DNA from: Plantactinospora sp. BC1 | GTDB taxonomy: Bacteria; Actinomycetota; Actinomycetes; Mycobacteriales; Micromonosporaceae | Direction: 5' to 3' | Length of the DNA stretch: 64,000 nucleotides | NCBI RefSeq assembly: GCF_003030345.1 | Contig: NZ_CP028158.1 | Span: 4,960,001 to 5,024,000, forward strand | In this document: positions 1 through 9,478 of the stretch, piece by piece | How the letters are laid out: each line of letters starts with the position of its first letter | Numbering within the stretch: position 1 is the stretch's first letter | The notes under the pieces: model-generated | The model's database searches: none | Seen by the model: only the letters and a program-made list of their open reading frames with translations | Told to the model about the DNA's origin: nothing | Program-made: the position numbers and the translations under genes

Positions 1-265
1 CCTGCGACCGCACGTGGCGCAGCAGGGTCCGGGTGGTGAGCGGGTTGCCCCAGGCGGTCTCGTCCGGGATGGCGTCCAACGTGTTTCCCAGGTTCCAGCC
101 CGGCTGCATGGCGGCCACCGTCGCCATCGGGTTGCCCGGCGGGGGAGGGGTCGCCGCCGCCGGGGCGCCGACCGCCACCATCAGTCCGGCGACCAGCAGG
201 GCGGCGGCGCCACCGGCGACCAGGCCGACTCGCAGCCGCGCCCGTCGTCTGTTCAGCAGATTCAT
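1..265 (-). CDS. Secreted GH5 endoglucanase, N-terminal part (runs off left edge)
   Basis: Beta-1,4-endoglucanase of glycoside hydrolase family 5, exported to cut cellulose. Only the first 88 residues lie in the window. They show a basic start (MNLLNRRRARLR), a hydrophobic export segment to about residue 36 ending in AAA, a short Pro-rich spacer, then GWNLGNTLDA, the conserved opening of bacterial GH5 cellulase domains. The catalytic glutamates lie outside the window. The start is supported by AAGGAAG 8 bases upstream of the ATG. It lies 84 bp behind the LPMO gene on the same strand, so the two may share a transcript, although a hairpin stands between them. The family call rests on this one strong motif. 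Confidence 0.85.
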   Translation of the reverse strand, partial: MNLLNRRRARLRVGLVAGGAAALLVAGLMVAVGAPAAATPPPPGNPMATVAAMQPGWNLGNTLDAIPDETAWGNPLTTRTLLRHVRSQ

Positions 266-309
266 CGGTACTCTTCCTTGCCGTAGTTTCGTCCTCGTCC
301 GGGCGCGCC

Positions 310-338
310 GGGTCGCCCCACCGCTGCGGGGCGGGCCC
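310..338 (-). terminator. Hairpin between LPMO and GH5 genes
   Basis: GC-rich inverted repeat (GGGTCGCCCC, 8-nt loop, GGGGCGGGCCC with a small bulge) just after the LPMO stop. It has no T-tract, so it could be a partial terminator or an RNA-stabilising hairpin between two co-transcribed genes. Confidence 0.4.
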
Positions 339-349
339 GACGCGGTGGG

Positions 350-1402
350 TCAACGGGTGGCCACGCAGCCGAGGCTGGGGGCCCGGTTCGCGCCGAGCCA
401 GGCGCCGAGCACCCCGAAGGTGGTGCTGGCCCCGGCGGCGAGGTTGCCGTTCTGGGTGGTGTTGCCGGCGGTGACCGTCGAGCCGTTCGAGCTGACCGAG
501 GCGTTCCACGACTGGCCGACCGTCTGCCCGTCCGGGAAGACCATGCTCACCGTCCAGCCCCGGATCGCGGCGCTGCCGGCGGTCACCTTCACCTCGGCCT
601 GGAAGCCACCGTTCCACTGGCTCGTGACGGCGTACGTGGCCGTGCAGCCGTCGTTCCCCGGCGGCGGGGAGGGCGGCGGGGTGGTCGGGTCCGGCGTACC
701 GCCGGGGAAGCGTACGTCCGAGCACATGTAGTAGTTCTGGTCGGCGTGCCCGGCCCGCCAGACCGCGTACACGATGTGCCGGCCGGTCCGCCCGGGTGCG
801 CTGACCTGGAAGGAGTAGTCGACGCCGTTGAGCAGCGGGTCGTCCGGTCTGGTCGGCCATCCCGTGTCGGGGAACGGGCCGGTGTCCCTGACCAGTTCCA
901 GGTCGCTCCAGCGCAGGCGTTGGGTGACGGGGTCGAAGCCCTGTCTGGTGACGTAGATGCGGATGTAGGCGGCGCCGTGCCGGGCCTGGTCGTGCATGGT
1001 CCAGGTGAACGTGTTGGGCACGACCTGGGCGCGCCACAGGCCGGGGTTGTCCAGCGCGGAGTACGTGGCGTCCCCGCCGCCGCAGAGCTGACCGTCCGGT
1101 ACGCGTGCCCGGTGGTCGTTGTGCACGTTGTCCTGGATGAGGCCGTTCCAGGTCCACATCGCGGCCGGGTTCGCCTGGTACGCCTGCCAGCACATCGGGT
1201 CCTGGGTGCGCATGACGGGATTCAGCCAGTCCACCCAGCGGGTGGCGCAGCCGTAGTGGCGCGACGCCGGGTCGACGGCCGAGCCGTGCGCCTCGGCGGG
1301 TTGCGGGTCGACCAGGAAGACGGTGAGCATGAGCAGGGCCGTCGCGGCGACGGCGAGCGGGCGCGGCACCGACGGCCGGCGTGCCCGGGCGGACGAGGAC
1401 AT
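350..1402 (-). CDS. Secreted lytic polysaccharide monooxygenase (AA10) with CBM2
   Basis: Copper enzyme that oxidatively cleaves crystalline cellulose or chitin outside the cell. A signal peptide ends at PAEA, so that the mature protein starts with His39 (HGSAV). An N-terminal His is required for the copper histidine brace. The AA10 domain spans about residues 39-235; the segment TWTMHDQARHGAAYIRIYVT probably holds the second copper His. A Pro-rich linker precedes a CBM2 cellulose-binding domain (about residues 250-350, QWNGGFQAEV). The ATG at 1402 is chosen because GGAGG sits 4 bases upstream; the frame stays open for 26 more codons without export features. Promoter and LacI-type box lie upstream. 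Neighbouring cellulases and CBM2 favour cellulose as substrate. Confidence 0.93.
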   Translation of the reverse strand: MSSSARARRPSVPRPLAVAATALLMLTVFLVDPQPAEAHGSAVDPASRHYGCATRWVDWLNPVMRTQDPMCWQAYQANPAAMWTWNGLIQDNVHNDHRARVPDGQLCGGGDATYSALDNPGLWRAQVVPNTFTWTMHDQARHGAAYIRIYVTRQGFDPVTQRLRWSDLELVRDTGPFPDTGWPTRPDDPLLNGVDYSFQVSAPGRTGRHIVYAVWRAGHADQNYYMCSDVRFPGGTPDPTTPPPSPPPGNDGCTATYAVTSQWNGGFQAEVKVTAGSAAIRGWTVSMVFPDGQTVGQSWNASVSSNGSTVTAGNTTQNGNLAAGASTTFGVLGAWLGANRAPSLGCVATR

Positions 1403-1578
1403 GGAGCCTCCAGCGCTCGTAGCGGGTGGATGATGCGCGGCGTTGCCGCGACGACCGATCGGGTCACCCGGCCTGCCCACGCGCGAGCGACGGATCGGAG
1501 TGCTCCGCGGAGGCTGCCCGATGCCTCCGCGAGACGCTGCCTGCTCCCACAGCGACGGAAACCTGCGGTACTCAACGC

Positions 1579-1589
1579 CGAAAGTTTCT
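1579..1589. promoter_or_regulatory. LacI-type operator, LPMO promoter side
   Basis: CGAAAGTTTCT, an inverted repeat GAAA-G-TTTC. It matches the CGAAA-N-TTTCG box known from actinomycete xylanase and cellulase promoters. It lies at about +2 to +12 of the predicted LPMO transcript, a position where bound repressor would block RNA polymerase. Confidence 0.65.
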
Positions 1590-1597
1590 GCCCGAAG

Positions 1598-1626
1598 ACG
1601 CTACGCCTTTCTATGATAGGCGTCAA
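1598..1626 (-). promoter_or_regulatory. Promoter of the LPMO gene
   Basis: On the minus strand: TTGACG (1626-1621), a 17-bp spacer, TAGCGT (1603-1598). This is a near-consensus -35 and a TANNNT -10 of the vegetative sigma type. The predicted start is near 1591, inside the operator region. The 5' leader would be about 190 nt. Confidence 0.65.
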
Positions 1627-1708
1627 TGTATGTGATAGAGCGCGGCCCGAGCCTGGCGCTTGCCGAGGTTGTCGCCGAGATCGGTAAGCGTCACTACGCT
1701 CCGCTTCG

Positions 1709-1740
1709 GAAACTATCGGGACCGCATCCAGAAAGTTTCT
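1709..1740. promoter_or_regulatory. Operator boxes before the LacI regulator gene
   Basis: A second exact GAAAGTTTC (1731-1739) and a one-mismatch copy GAAACTATC (1709-1717). The exact copy touches TAGGCT (1740-1745), a possible -10 of the regulator gene. Together with the box at 1579-1589 this suggests that one regulator controls both divergent genes and itself. The rest of the 1403-1946 spacer shows nothing else recognisable. Confidence 0.5.
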
Positions 1741-1946
1741 AGGCTCGGTGCTCGGCCCCGGGGCGCCGGGCGGGCTTGGCGGGGCATCGATCGGCACGCC
1801 GGTCCGGCTCCACATCGGACCGCTGCGCGGCCACGCCCGGACACGGCCGAACCGGCTATCCTTGCGCCGTGAACGGCGCCCGTGGCCGGCCGTACGGTCG
1901 GCGTGGCGGTGCCGCCAGCACGGGACGGGCGACGGAGGGGGCCACC

Positions 1947-3002
1947 TTGTCGAGCGCCGAGTCGGGCGGACCGGTCACCGACCGGGAGTACCCGCGGGGC
2001 GACCCGACCACGCCGGTGACGATCTCCTACATCGCCGAGTCGGCCGGCGTCTCGATCCCGACCGTGTCCAAGGTGATCAACGGTCGTTCCGGTGTCGCCG
2101 CGAACACCCGGGCCCGGGTCGAGGCCGTGATCCACCAGTACGGCTACCGCAAGCCGGCGCCGGTCAGCCGCAGCAACATGATGGAGCTGGTCTTCGACGA
2201 GCTGGAGCACCTGTGGGGGCTCGAAATCATCCGTGGGGTCGAGCGGGTGGCCCGCCGGCAGCGGGTGGGTGTGGTGCTCACGGAGTTCGGGCCGCAGCGC
2301 AACGCGATCCGGTACTGGATCGACGACACCCTCGCCCGCCGTCCGGCCTGCATCGTGACGGTCGCCCAACTGTCGCAGGAGCAACGCGACCAGCTCCGCG
2401 CCAGAGGCATCCCCTTCGTGGTCTTCGACCCCACCGCCGAGCTCCCCGACGACGTGCCGTTCGTCGGGGCCACGAACTGGGCCGGGGGCCGGTCGGCCAC
2501 CCGCCACCTCGTCGAGCTGGGGCACCGGCGCATCGCGATGATCGGTGGACCGGACCAGATCCTCTGCTGCCGGGCCAGGCTGGACGGCTACCGCTCGGCG
2601 ATGGAGGGGGCCGGGCTGGCGGTGGAGAGCGAGCTTCTCGTGCGTACCGCGCTGACCCAGCAGGGCGGCTACCAGGCCGCCGCCGACCTGCTGGCCCGCC
2701 CCCAGCGGCCCACGGCGATCTTCGCCTGCAACGACCTTCAGGCGCTCGGCGTCTACCAGGCCGCGCGCGCGGCCGGGCTCCGCATCCCCGCGGACCTGAG
2801 CGTGGTGGGCTTCGACGACCTGCCGGTCACCGCGCTGGTCGACCCGGCGCTGACCACCGTCCACCAGCCACTGATCGAGATGGCCATGGCCGCCACCGAA
2901 CTGGCGCTCGCGCTCGGACGTGGCGAGAAGGCGCCGCAGGCCGGGCTCGAACTGGCGACGACGCTCACCGTCCGGCAGAGCACCGCACCACCGCCGTGCT
3001 GA
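1947..3002 (+). CDS. LacI-family transcriptional regulator, probable cellulase repressor
   Basis: DNA-binding repressor with a sugar-sensing domain. The N-terminal helix-turn-helix and hinge helix are at about residues 25-80 (ISYIAESAGVSIPTVSKVING; RSGVAANTRARVEAVI), followed by a periplasmic-binding-protein-like sensor (about 85-351) with the usual LacI ending (FDDLPVTALVDPALTTVHQP). The start is taken as TTG at 1947 because GGAGGGG lies just upstream and gives 351 residues, normal for the family; an in-frame GTG at 1869 has no ribosome site. Divergent from the LPMO gene, with GAAAGTTTC boxes at both promoters, so it probably represses this cellulose cluster and itself. The true inducer (cellobiose, xylobiose or other) cannot be told. 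Confidence 0.9.
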   Translation: MSSAESGGPVTDREYPRGDPTTPVTISYIAESAGVSIPTVSKVINGRSGVAANTRARVEAVIHQYGYRKPAPVSRSNMMELVFDELEHLWGLEIIRGVERVARRQRVGVVLTEFGPQRNAIRYWIDDTLARRPACIVTVAQLSQEQRDQLRARGIPFVVFDPTAELPDDVPFVGATNWAGGRSATRHLVELGHRRIAMIGGPDQILCCRARLDGYRSAMEGAGLAVESELLVRTALTQQGGYQAAADLLARPQRPTAIFACNDLQALGVYQAARAAGLRIPADLSVVGFDDLPVTALVDPALTTVHQPLIEMAMAATELALALGRGEKAPQAGLELATTLTVRQSTAPPPC

Positions 3003-3103
3003 CGGCTGAGCGGCCCGGATAGCGTTACCCACGATCGTCGGCGGACCGTGCCGAGCCCGTCCCGGGCGGGGCGTCGGACGAGGCTGACGACCTCGGCGAG
3101 CTG

Positions 3104-3283
3104 ATGCCGTACGTCTGCACCGTCGACGAGCCGCAGAGGGTGGCCCTGCACGGCTACCTGGAGGGGTACCACCCGCCCGGGATCACCGACCCGACCCTGT
3201 GGCAGCGGGTCGGTCGTACCCTGCTGGCCGCACACCACGCCGCGGTCCGCGCGGCCACCGGACGCCTGGCGGCGCCGGGCTAG
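3104..3283 (+). CDS. Small hypothetical protein or gene remnant (59 aa)
   Basis: Open frame starting MPYVCTVDEPQRVALHGYLE and ending RAATGRLAAPG. Codon use looks coding (G/C third positions), and the frame stays open back to 3023 without another start. It looks like the C-terminal helix region of a larger enzyme that has lost its front, but no family is recognised. It fills most of the 390-bp gap between the LacI and SDR genes. It could be a short real gene or a decayed fragment. Confidence 0.35.
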   Translation: MPYVCTVDEPQRVALHGYLEGYHPPGITDPTLWQRVGRTLLAAHHAAVRAATGRLAAPG

Positions 3284-3394
3284 GCAGTCCCGCCCGCGCG
3301 GGTCCGGAGGAATCTCGGTTCGGCGAGGTCACGAAGCGGTACGGTCGGCTTCGCGCATCGGCGCCAGCCGGTGCTGATCGGAGAATGATCGGCG

Positions 3395-4228
3395 ATGACC
3401 GGCCAGACGTCCGGCACGGTGCTGCTCACCGGTGGGACCAGCGGGATCGGCGCGGCGGCGGCGCACCGCCTCGCCGGGTCGGCCCGGCGCCTGTTGCTGC
3501 ACGGGCCGGAGCCGGAGTCGGCGGTACGGCCGTTGATCGAGCGGATCCGCTCGGCCGGCCGGGCCGAGGTCGACTACCTGCGGGCCGACTTCGACCGACT
3601 CGACGACGTCGTCGCGCTCGCCGGAGAGGTGGCGAACGCCACCGACCGGGTCGACGTGCTCGTCAACAACGCCGGCCGGCCGGGTGCGGATCGCCGCCGG
3701 TGCAGCGCGGACGGCTACGAGGCGACGTTGCAGACCAACTATCTGGCGGCCGTCCTGCTCACCGAACGGCTGGTGCCGCTGATGCCCGCCACCGGCCGGG
3801 TGGTGCACGTGTCGTCCGCGACCCACCTCTCCGCCCGCCTCGATCTCGACGACCTACAGTTCCAGCACGGCTACCAGCCCGCTGCGGCGTACGCGCGCTC
3901 CAAGCTCGCCCTGGTCGCCCACGCCGTACGCCAGGCCGGGCACTACCGGCCGGCGATCGTCAGCGTCCACCCGGGGGTCGTCGACACCCGCCTGCTGCAC
4001 GCGATGTTCGCGGTCCGGGGCGAGAGCACGTCGTACGGGGCCGGGAACCTGATCCACGCCGCCTGCGACCCGGATGTGCCGAGCGGGGCGTACCTGGACG
4101 AGCGGCGGGTCGCCGAACCGGCCGGCCAGGTCCGCCTGGCGAGCTTCCGGGACGAGCTCCACCGGCGCACCATGGCGCTGCTCGCCCCCTGGCTCGACGG
4201 CTCCGCGATCCCGCCGGAGCCCCGGTAG
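3395..4228 (+). CDS. Short-chain dehydrogenase/reductase (SDR)
   Basis: NAD(P)-dependent oxidoreductase with a Rossmann fold. Cofactor motif TGGTSGIG at residues 12-19, NNAG at 91-94, the catalytic Ser in VVHVSSATH (around 140), and the catalytic pair Tyr166/Lys170 (YARSK). The length of 277 residues fits the classical or WW-oxidoreductase-like SDRs. The substrate is unknown. It stands alone; the RidA gene follows after 50 bp and may be co-transcribed. Confidence 0.9.
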   Translation: MTGQTSGTVLLTGGTSGIGAAAAHRLAGSARRLLLHGPEPESAVRPLIERIRSAGRAEVDYLRADFDRLDDVVALAGEVANATDRVDVLVNNAGRPGADRRRCSADGYEATLQTNYLAAVLLTERLVPLMPATGRVVHVSSATHLSARLDLDDLQFQHGYQPAAAYARSKLALVAHAVRQAGHYRPAIVSVHPGVVDTRLLHAMFAVRGESTSYGAGNLIHAACDPDVPSGAYLDERRVAEPAGQVRLASFRDELHRRTMALLAPWLDGSAIPPEPR

Positions 4229-4278
4229 GCGCTGACTCCGTCCGGCGCCGGCCCGAGCCTCTGCGATGCTCTTGTGCC

Positions 4279-4713
4279 GTGACTTCCTTTCGCCGCCTGG
4301 TGACATCAGGATCCCCGCTGGAACCGGAGATCGGCTTCTCCCGTGCCGTACGGATCGGGCCGTACGTCTGCGTGGCCGGCACCGCGCCGCTCACCGACGA
4401 CGGCGCCACGGCCGCTCCGGGGGACGTCTACGCACAGTCCGTCCGTTGCCTCGACATCGCCGAGCAGGCGCTGCGCGCGGCCGGAGCGACGCTGGCGGAC
4501 GTGATCAGGACCAGGGTGATGCTGGTCGACATCGCCCGTTGGCGAGAGGCGGCGCGCGCCCACGGCGAGCGCTTCTCCGGGGTACGCCCGGCGTGCACCT
4601 TCGTGCAGGTGTCGGGATTCATCGACCCGGAGTGGCTGGTGGAATTCGAGGTCGACGCGGTACTCGGCACCGAGCCGGGCTCGCCGGCACCGGGCGGGAA
4701 CCCGGAGGAGTAG
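4279..4713 (+). CDS. RidA / YjgF family protein
   Basis: Small cytoplasmic enamine/imine deaminase-type protein of about 144 residues. Family features seen: SGSPLEPEIGFSRAV at the N-terminus, VCVAGTAPL, then QSVRCLDIAEQALRAAGATLADVIRTRVMLVD split over residues 55-85, and the conserved C-terminal strand with FIDPEWLVEFEVDAV. RidA proteins clear reactive 2-aminoacrylate; some members are specialised hydrolases. The conserved domain covers nearly the whole protein from the GTG at 4279; no clear ribosome site is seen, so GTG 4300 is also possible. Confidence 0.85.
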   Translation: MTSFRRLVTSGSPLEPEIGFSRAVRIGPYVCVAGTAPLTDDGATAAPGDVYAQSVRCLDIAEQALRAAGATLADVIRTRVMLVDIARWREAARAHGERFSGVRPACTFVQVSGFIDPEWLVEFEVDAVLGTEPGSPAPGGNPEE

Positions 4714-4765
4714 CCGGCCGTTTCCGGGGTACGGGTGGGGACACGGCCAGACAGACGGAGGAATC

Positions 4766-5332
4766 ATGAGCAGTGACAAGTCCGGCGGCGACGTGATCGA
4801 CATCCTGATCAGCGATCATCGGGACGTCACCGCTCTGATCGGGGAGATCTGGTCGGTCAAGGACCCGATGATCCGGCGTGATCTGACGGACACCGCCATC
4901 AGCGAGTTGGTCCGGCACGCCGTCGCCGAGGAGATGTACGTCTACCCGGCCATGCGCAAGTACCTCGCCGACGGTGACAAGGCCGTCGCACACGACGTGG
5001 AGGAGCACAAGCAGCTCGAGCGGGCCATGAAGGCACTGGAATCGGCCGACGTCTCCAGCGCCGAGTTCGACACCGCGCTGCGCGAACTGGAGACGTTGCT
5101 CGCCGACCACGTGCAGGACGAGGAATCCGAGCAGTTTCCCGAGCTGCGCCGTCGCATCCCGCCGGACGAGCTGGCGGCGTTGGGCGGCAAGGTGCAGACC
5201 GCGAAGAAGCTGGCTCCGACCCGGCCGCATCCCGGGGCGCCCAACAGCGAGTTGTTCCACAAGCTCGTCGGCCCGGGTGTCGGACTGGTCGACCGGCTCC
5301 GGGACAAGCTGACCGAGCGGGCCACCCGCTGA
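4766..5332 (+). CDS. Hemerythrin HHE-domain protein
   Basis: Four-helix bundle, likely di-iron. HHE signatures: a first His in ISDHRDVTALIGE, then RHAVAEEMYVYPAM, HDVEEHKQLERAM and LLADHVQDEESEQFPELR. Such proteins bind oxygen or sense redox state. 188 residues; a poorly conserved C-terminal tail follows the bundle (after about residue 135). The ATG has a good ribosome site (GGAGG, 5-6 bases upstream). No partner gene is apparent; the hairpin at 5340-5366 ends the transcript. Confidence 0.88.
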   Translation: MSSDKSGGDVIDILISDHRDVTALIGEIWSVKDPMIRRDLTDTAISELVRHAVAEEMYVYPAMRKYLADGDKAVAHDVEEHKQLERAMKALESADVSSAEFDTALRELETLLADHVQDEESEQFPELRRRIPPDELAALGGKVQTAKKLAPTRPHPGAPNSELFHKLVGPGVGLVDRLRDKLTERATR

Positions 5333-5339
5333 GCGTGCC

Positions 5340-5366
5340 GCCGCCGGTCCAGGTTGGACCGGCGGC
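5340..5366. terminator. Bidirectional terminator hairpin
   Basis: Perfect 12-bp stem GCCGCCGGTCCA / TGGACCGGCGGC with a 3-nt loop, between the convergent hemerythrin and rox genes. Confidence 0.75.
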
Positions 5367-5376
5367 GACACGGTGA

Positions 5377-7329
<1,953 letters not shown>

Positions 7330-7350
7330 TTAGTTGGGGTGTCCAACTAA
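7330..7350. promoter_or_regulatory. Operator-like inverted repeat before the GH12 gene
   Basis: TTAGTTGG, 5-nt centre GGTGT, CCAACTAA: perfect 8-bp arms, 54 bp before the start codon. TTAGTT...AACTAA arms recall operators of ROK-family sugar repressors. It differs from the GAAA...TTTC boxes of the other hydrolases here, so another regulator is implied. Confidence 0.5.
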
Positions 7351-7404
7351 AACTCGCGGTACGTGTCGCCGGTCCGGGCGACCCGGGACGACCAGGAGGT
7401 GCGT

Positions 7405-8514
7405 ATGAGATCCACCCGCCTGCGCGGGAACCTGCGACGACGGCTGCGCGCCGGCCTCGCGGTGGCCGCCACCCTGCTGCTGGGCGTCGGCCTCACGGCG
7501 GTGCTGACCGCGCCGGCCAGTGCCGCCGTCGGCTGCCGGGTGAACTACACCGTCAACCAGTGGCAGGGCGGTTTCAGCGCCAACGTCGCCCTGACCAACC
7601 TCGGCGACCCGGTCAACGGGTGGACGCTGGCCTGGAGCTTCGCGAACGGCCAGACGGTCACCCAGGGCTGGGGCGGCCAGTTCAGCCAGAGCGGCGCCCG
7701 GGTGACGGTGACGAACACGTCGTGGAACGCCGAACTGGGCACCAACGCGACCGTCACGCCGGGCTTCAACGGCACCTGGAACGGAACGAACACCACGCCC
7801 ACCTCGTTCACCCTCAACGGGGTGGCCTGCACCGGCTCGCCCGGCACCGGACAGCCGCCCACCAGCGCCGCCCCCACCCCCACCCCGACCCGCCCCGGGA
7901 GCGCCGCCTGGACGTCGTCCGACCAGTGGGGAACGTGGACCAACGGCGGGTACACGCTCTACAACAACATCTGGGGCAGCGGCGCCGGCACCCAGACCAT
8001 CTGGGCGAACTCGTACAGCAACTGGGGCGTCACCGCCAACCACCCGAACACCGGCGGGGTGAAGTCCTACCCCAACGCCACCCGGAACGTGAACCGGAAC
8101 CTCAGCGCGATCGGCAGCCTCACCAGCAGCTTCAACGTAACCGTGCCGAGCGGCGGGGCGTACGCGAGCACGTACGACATCTGGGCCAACAACCACGCGT
8201 ACGAGATCATGCTGTGGATGAACAAGACCGGGCCGGTCGGTCCACTGGGGTCGCTCCAGACCACCGCCTCGGTCGGCGGACACACCTGGCAGATCTACCG
8301 AGGCTCCAACGGTGCCAACGAGGTCTTCTCGTTCATCCGCACCAGCAACACCAACTCGGGGACCGTCGACATCCGCGCCGTGCTCAACTGGATTCGCAAC
8401 GCCGGCTGGTACGGCGACGTCCTGATCGGTGACGTCCAGTTCGGCTACGAGATCACCTCGTCGGCGGGCGGGCTGAACTTCACCACGAACAGTTTCTCGG
8501 TGTCGTACAGCTGA
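7405..8514 (+). CDS. Secreted CBM2-GH12 endoglucanase
   Basis: Extracellular cellulase. The signal peptide ends near residue 37 (APASA). Domains: CBM2 at about 40-140 (NQWQGGFSANV, GWTLAWSF), a Pro-Thr linker (about 143-157), and GH12 beta-jelly-roll at about 158-369 (TLYNNIWGS, YDIWANNHAYEIMLWMN). Probable nucleophile Glu267 (YEIMLWM) and acid/base Glu349 (FGYEITS). The ATG at 7405 has AGGAGGT four bases upstream. GH12 enzymes cut beta-1,4-glucan or xyloglucan. A monocistronic gene with its own operator and a strong terminator. The order CBM2-GH12 is the reverse of the common Streptomyces arrangement (GH12-CBM2). Confidence 0.93.
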   Translation: MRSTRLRGNLRRRLRAGLAVAATLLLGVGLTAVLTAPASAAVGCRVNYTVNQWQGGFSANVALTNLGDPVNGWTLAWSFANGQTVTQGWGGQFSQSGARVTVTNTSWNAELGTNATVTPGFNGTWNGTNTTPTSFTLNGVACTGSPGTGQPPTSAAPTPTPTRPGSAAWTSSDQWGTWTNGGYTLYNNIWGSGAGTQTIWANSYSNWGVTANHPNTGGVKSYPNATRNVNRNLSAIGSLTSSFNVTVPSGGAYASTYDIWANNHAYEIMLWMNKTGPVGPLGSLQTTASVGGHTWQIYRGSNGANEVFSFIRTSNTNSGTVDIRAVLNWIRNAGWYGDVLIGDVQFGYEITSSAGGLNFTTNSFSVSYS

Positions 8515-8530
8515 TTCCGCCAGCCGGTCC

Positions 8531-8561
8531 GGCGCGCCGCCCGGGAGACGGGCGGCGCGCC
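8531..8561. terminator. Terminator hairpin after GH12 gene
   Basis: Perfect 13-bp stem GGCGCGCCGCCCG / CGGGCGGCGCGCC with loop GGAGA, 17 bp after the GH12 stop and before the convergent DinB-like gene. Confidence 0.75.
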
Positions 8562-8630
8562 ACCCCCGGAGTTGTCCTGACGTGGACGGCCTCCGGGGAG
8601 CCGGGCGGCTGGCGGGCGGCCTCGGCCCGG

Positions 8631-9158
8631 TTAGCCCATCGACCTCGCCCCGTCGAGCGACTCCCGAATGATGTCGGCGTGGCCGGCGTGCTGTGCCGTC
8701 TCGGCGATGACGTGCTGGAGCACCCGACGGGCACTCCACCGGGCGCCCGGCTCGAACCAGGGCGCGGACGGCAGCTCGTGCGCCGCGTCGAGGTCGGGCA
8801 GGCTACGCGCCAGCTCGTCGGTGTGCCGGGCGACCTCCTCGTACTCGGCCAGCAGCCCGGCCAGGGTCTCCCCGGGCAGCATCCGGAACCCGGCGGCGTG
8901 CGCCTCGTAGGCGGCCGGATCGTCACCGGTCGGCATCGCCGAGCCACCCTCGACGATGAACCGGGCCCACTGCCGCTCCACCGCCGTGACGTGCTTGATC
9001 AGGCCGCCGACGCAGAGTTCGCTGGCCGTGCTGCGGGTGGCCGCCTGCTCGTCGGTGAGCTCGCGGGCGGTGAAGCGCAGGAAAAATCGCGCCTTGCCCA
9101 GCGACTCCAGCAGGTCGGCCCGCTCGCCGGTCACGCTCTTCTCCAACGTCGTCGTCAT
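8631..9158 (-). CDS. DinB / DUF664-like metal-binding protein
   Basis: Four-helix-bundle protein of the DinB/YfiT superfamily, which includes mycothiol-dependent transferases of actinomycetes. Metal-binding His candidates: GLIKHVTAVE (about residue 54) and HVIAETAQHAGHADIIRE (about 150-165). 175 residues. The ATG at 9158 has GAGGG 9-10 bases upstream. It is divergent from the RibD-like gene across a 320-bp spacer holding one inverted repeat. The exact substrate is unknown. Confidence 0.85.
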   Translation of the reverse strand: MTTTLEKSVTGERADLLESLGKARFFLRFTARELTDEQAATRSTASELCVGGLIKHVTAVERQWARFIVEGGSAMPTGDDPAAYEAHAAGFRMLPGETLAGLLAEYEEVARHTDELARSLPDLDAAHELPSAPWFEPGARWSARRVLQHVIAETAQHAGHADIIRESLDGARSMG

Positions 9159-9218
9159 CTCGTCATCCCTCGTCTCGAAGTCGCCCTCGCCGTATTGGCA
9201 CCCCTGACGTTACGGGCC

Positions 9219-9243
9219 ATAGCGGCCAGTTTTTGACCGCTAT
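9219..9243. promoter_or_regulatory. Operator-like inverted repeat between divergent genes
   Basis: Arms ATAGCGGCCA and TGACCGCTAT with a 5-nt centre (9 of 10 bases pair). It lies 60 bp upstream of the DinB-like start, in the 9159-9478 spacer where nothing else is recognised. The cognate regulator is unknown. Confidence 0.45.
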
Positions 9244-9478
9244 TCGGGGCCGGGTCGGAAGTTCCTCCGCGTGGTCCGGTCGGTCGCGCGATCGCGGCGG
9301 CGACAGTCGCGCCCGGACGCGACGGGGACCCGGCGGCGGCGCGTACCCGGGTAGGGTCGGGTGCCGTGCGGCAGGTGGAGCACGCGCCCGGGCGCCGGGT
9401 CGGCGTCCCACCGCGGCCGGGTCGGTGACAGCACCGAAGACCGAGGACATCCACGCAGCGCAGAGACAGGACTCGAAG

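Noticed and set aside
3104-3283. Small frame as the end of an aminoglycoside phosphotransferase
   Set aside because: The match is only a vague likeness of helix pattern; left as hypothetical.
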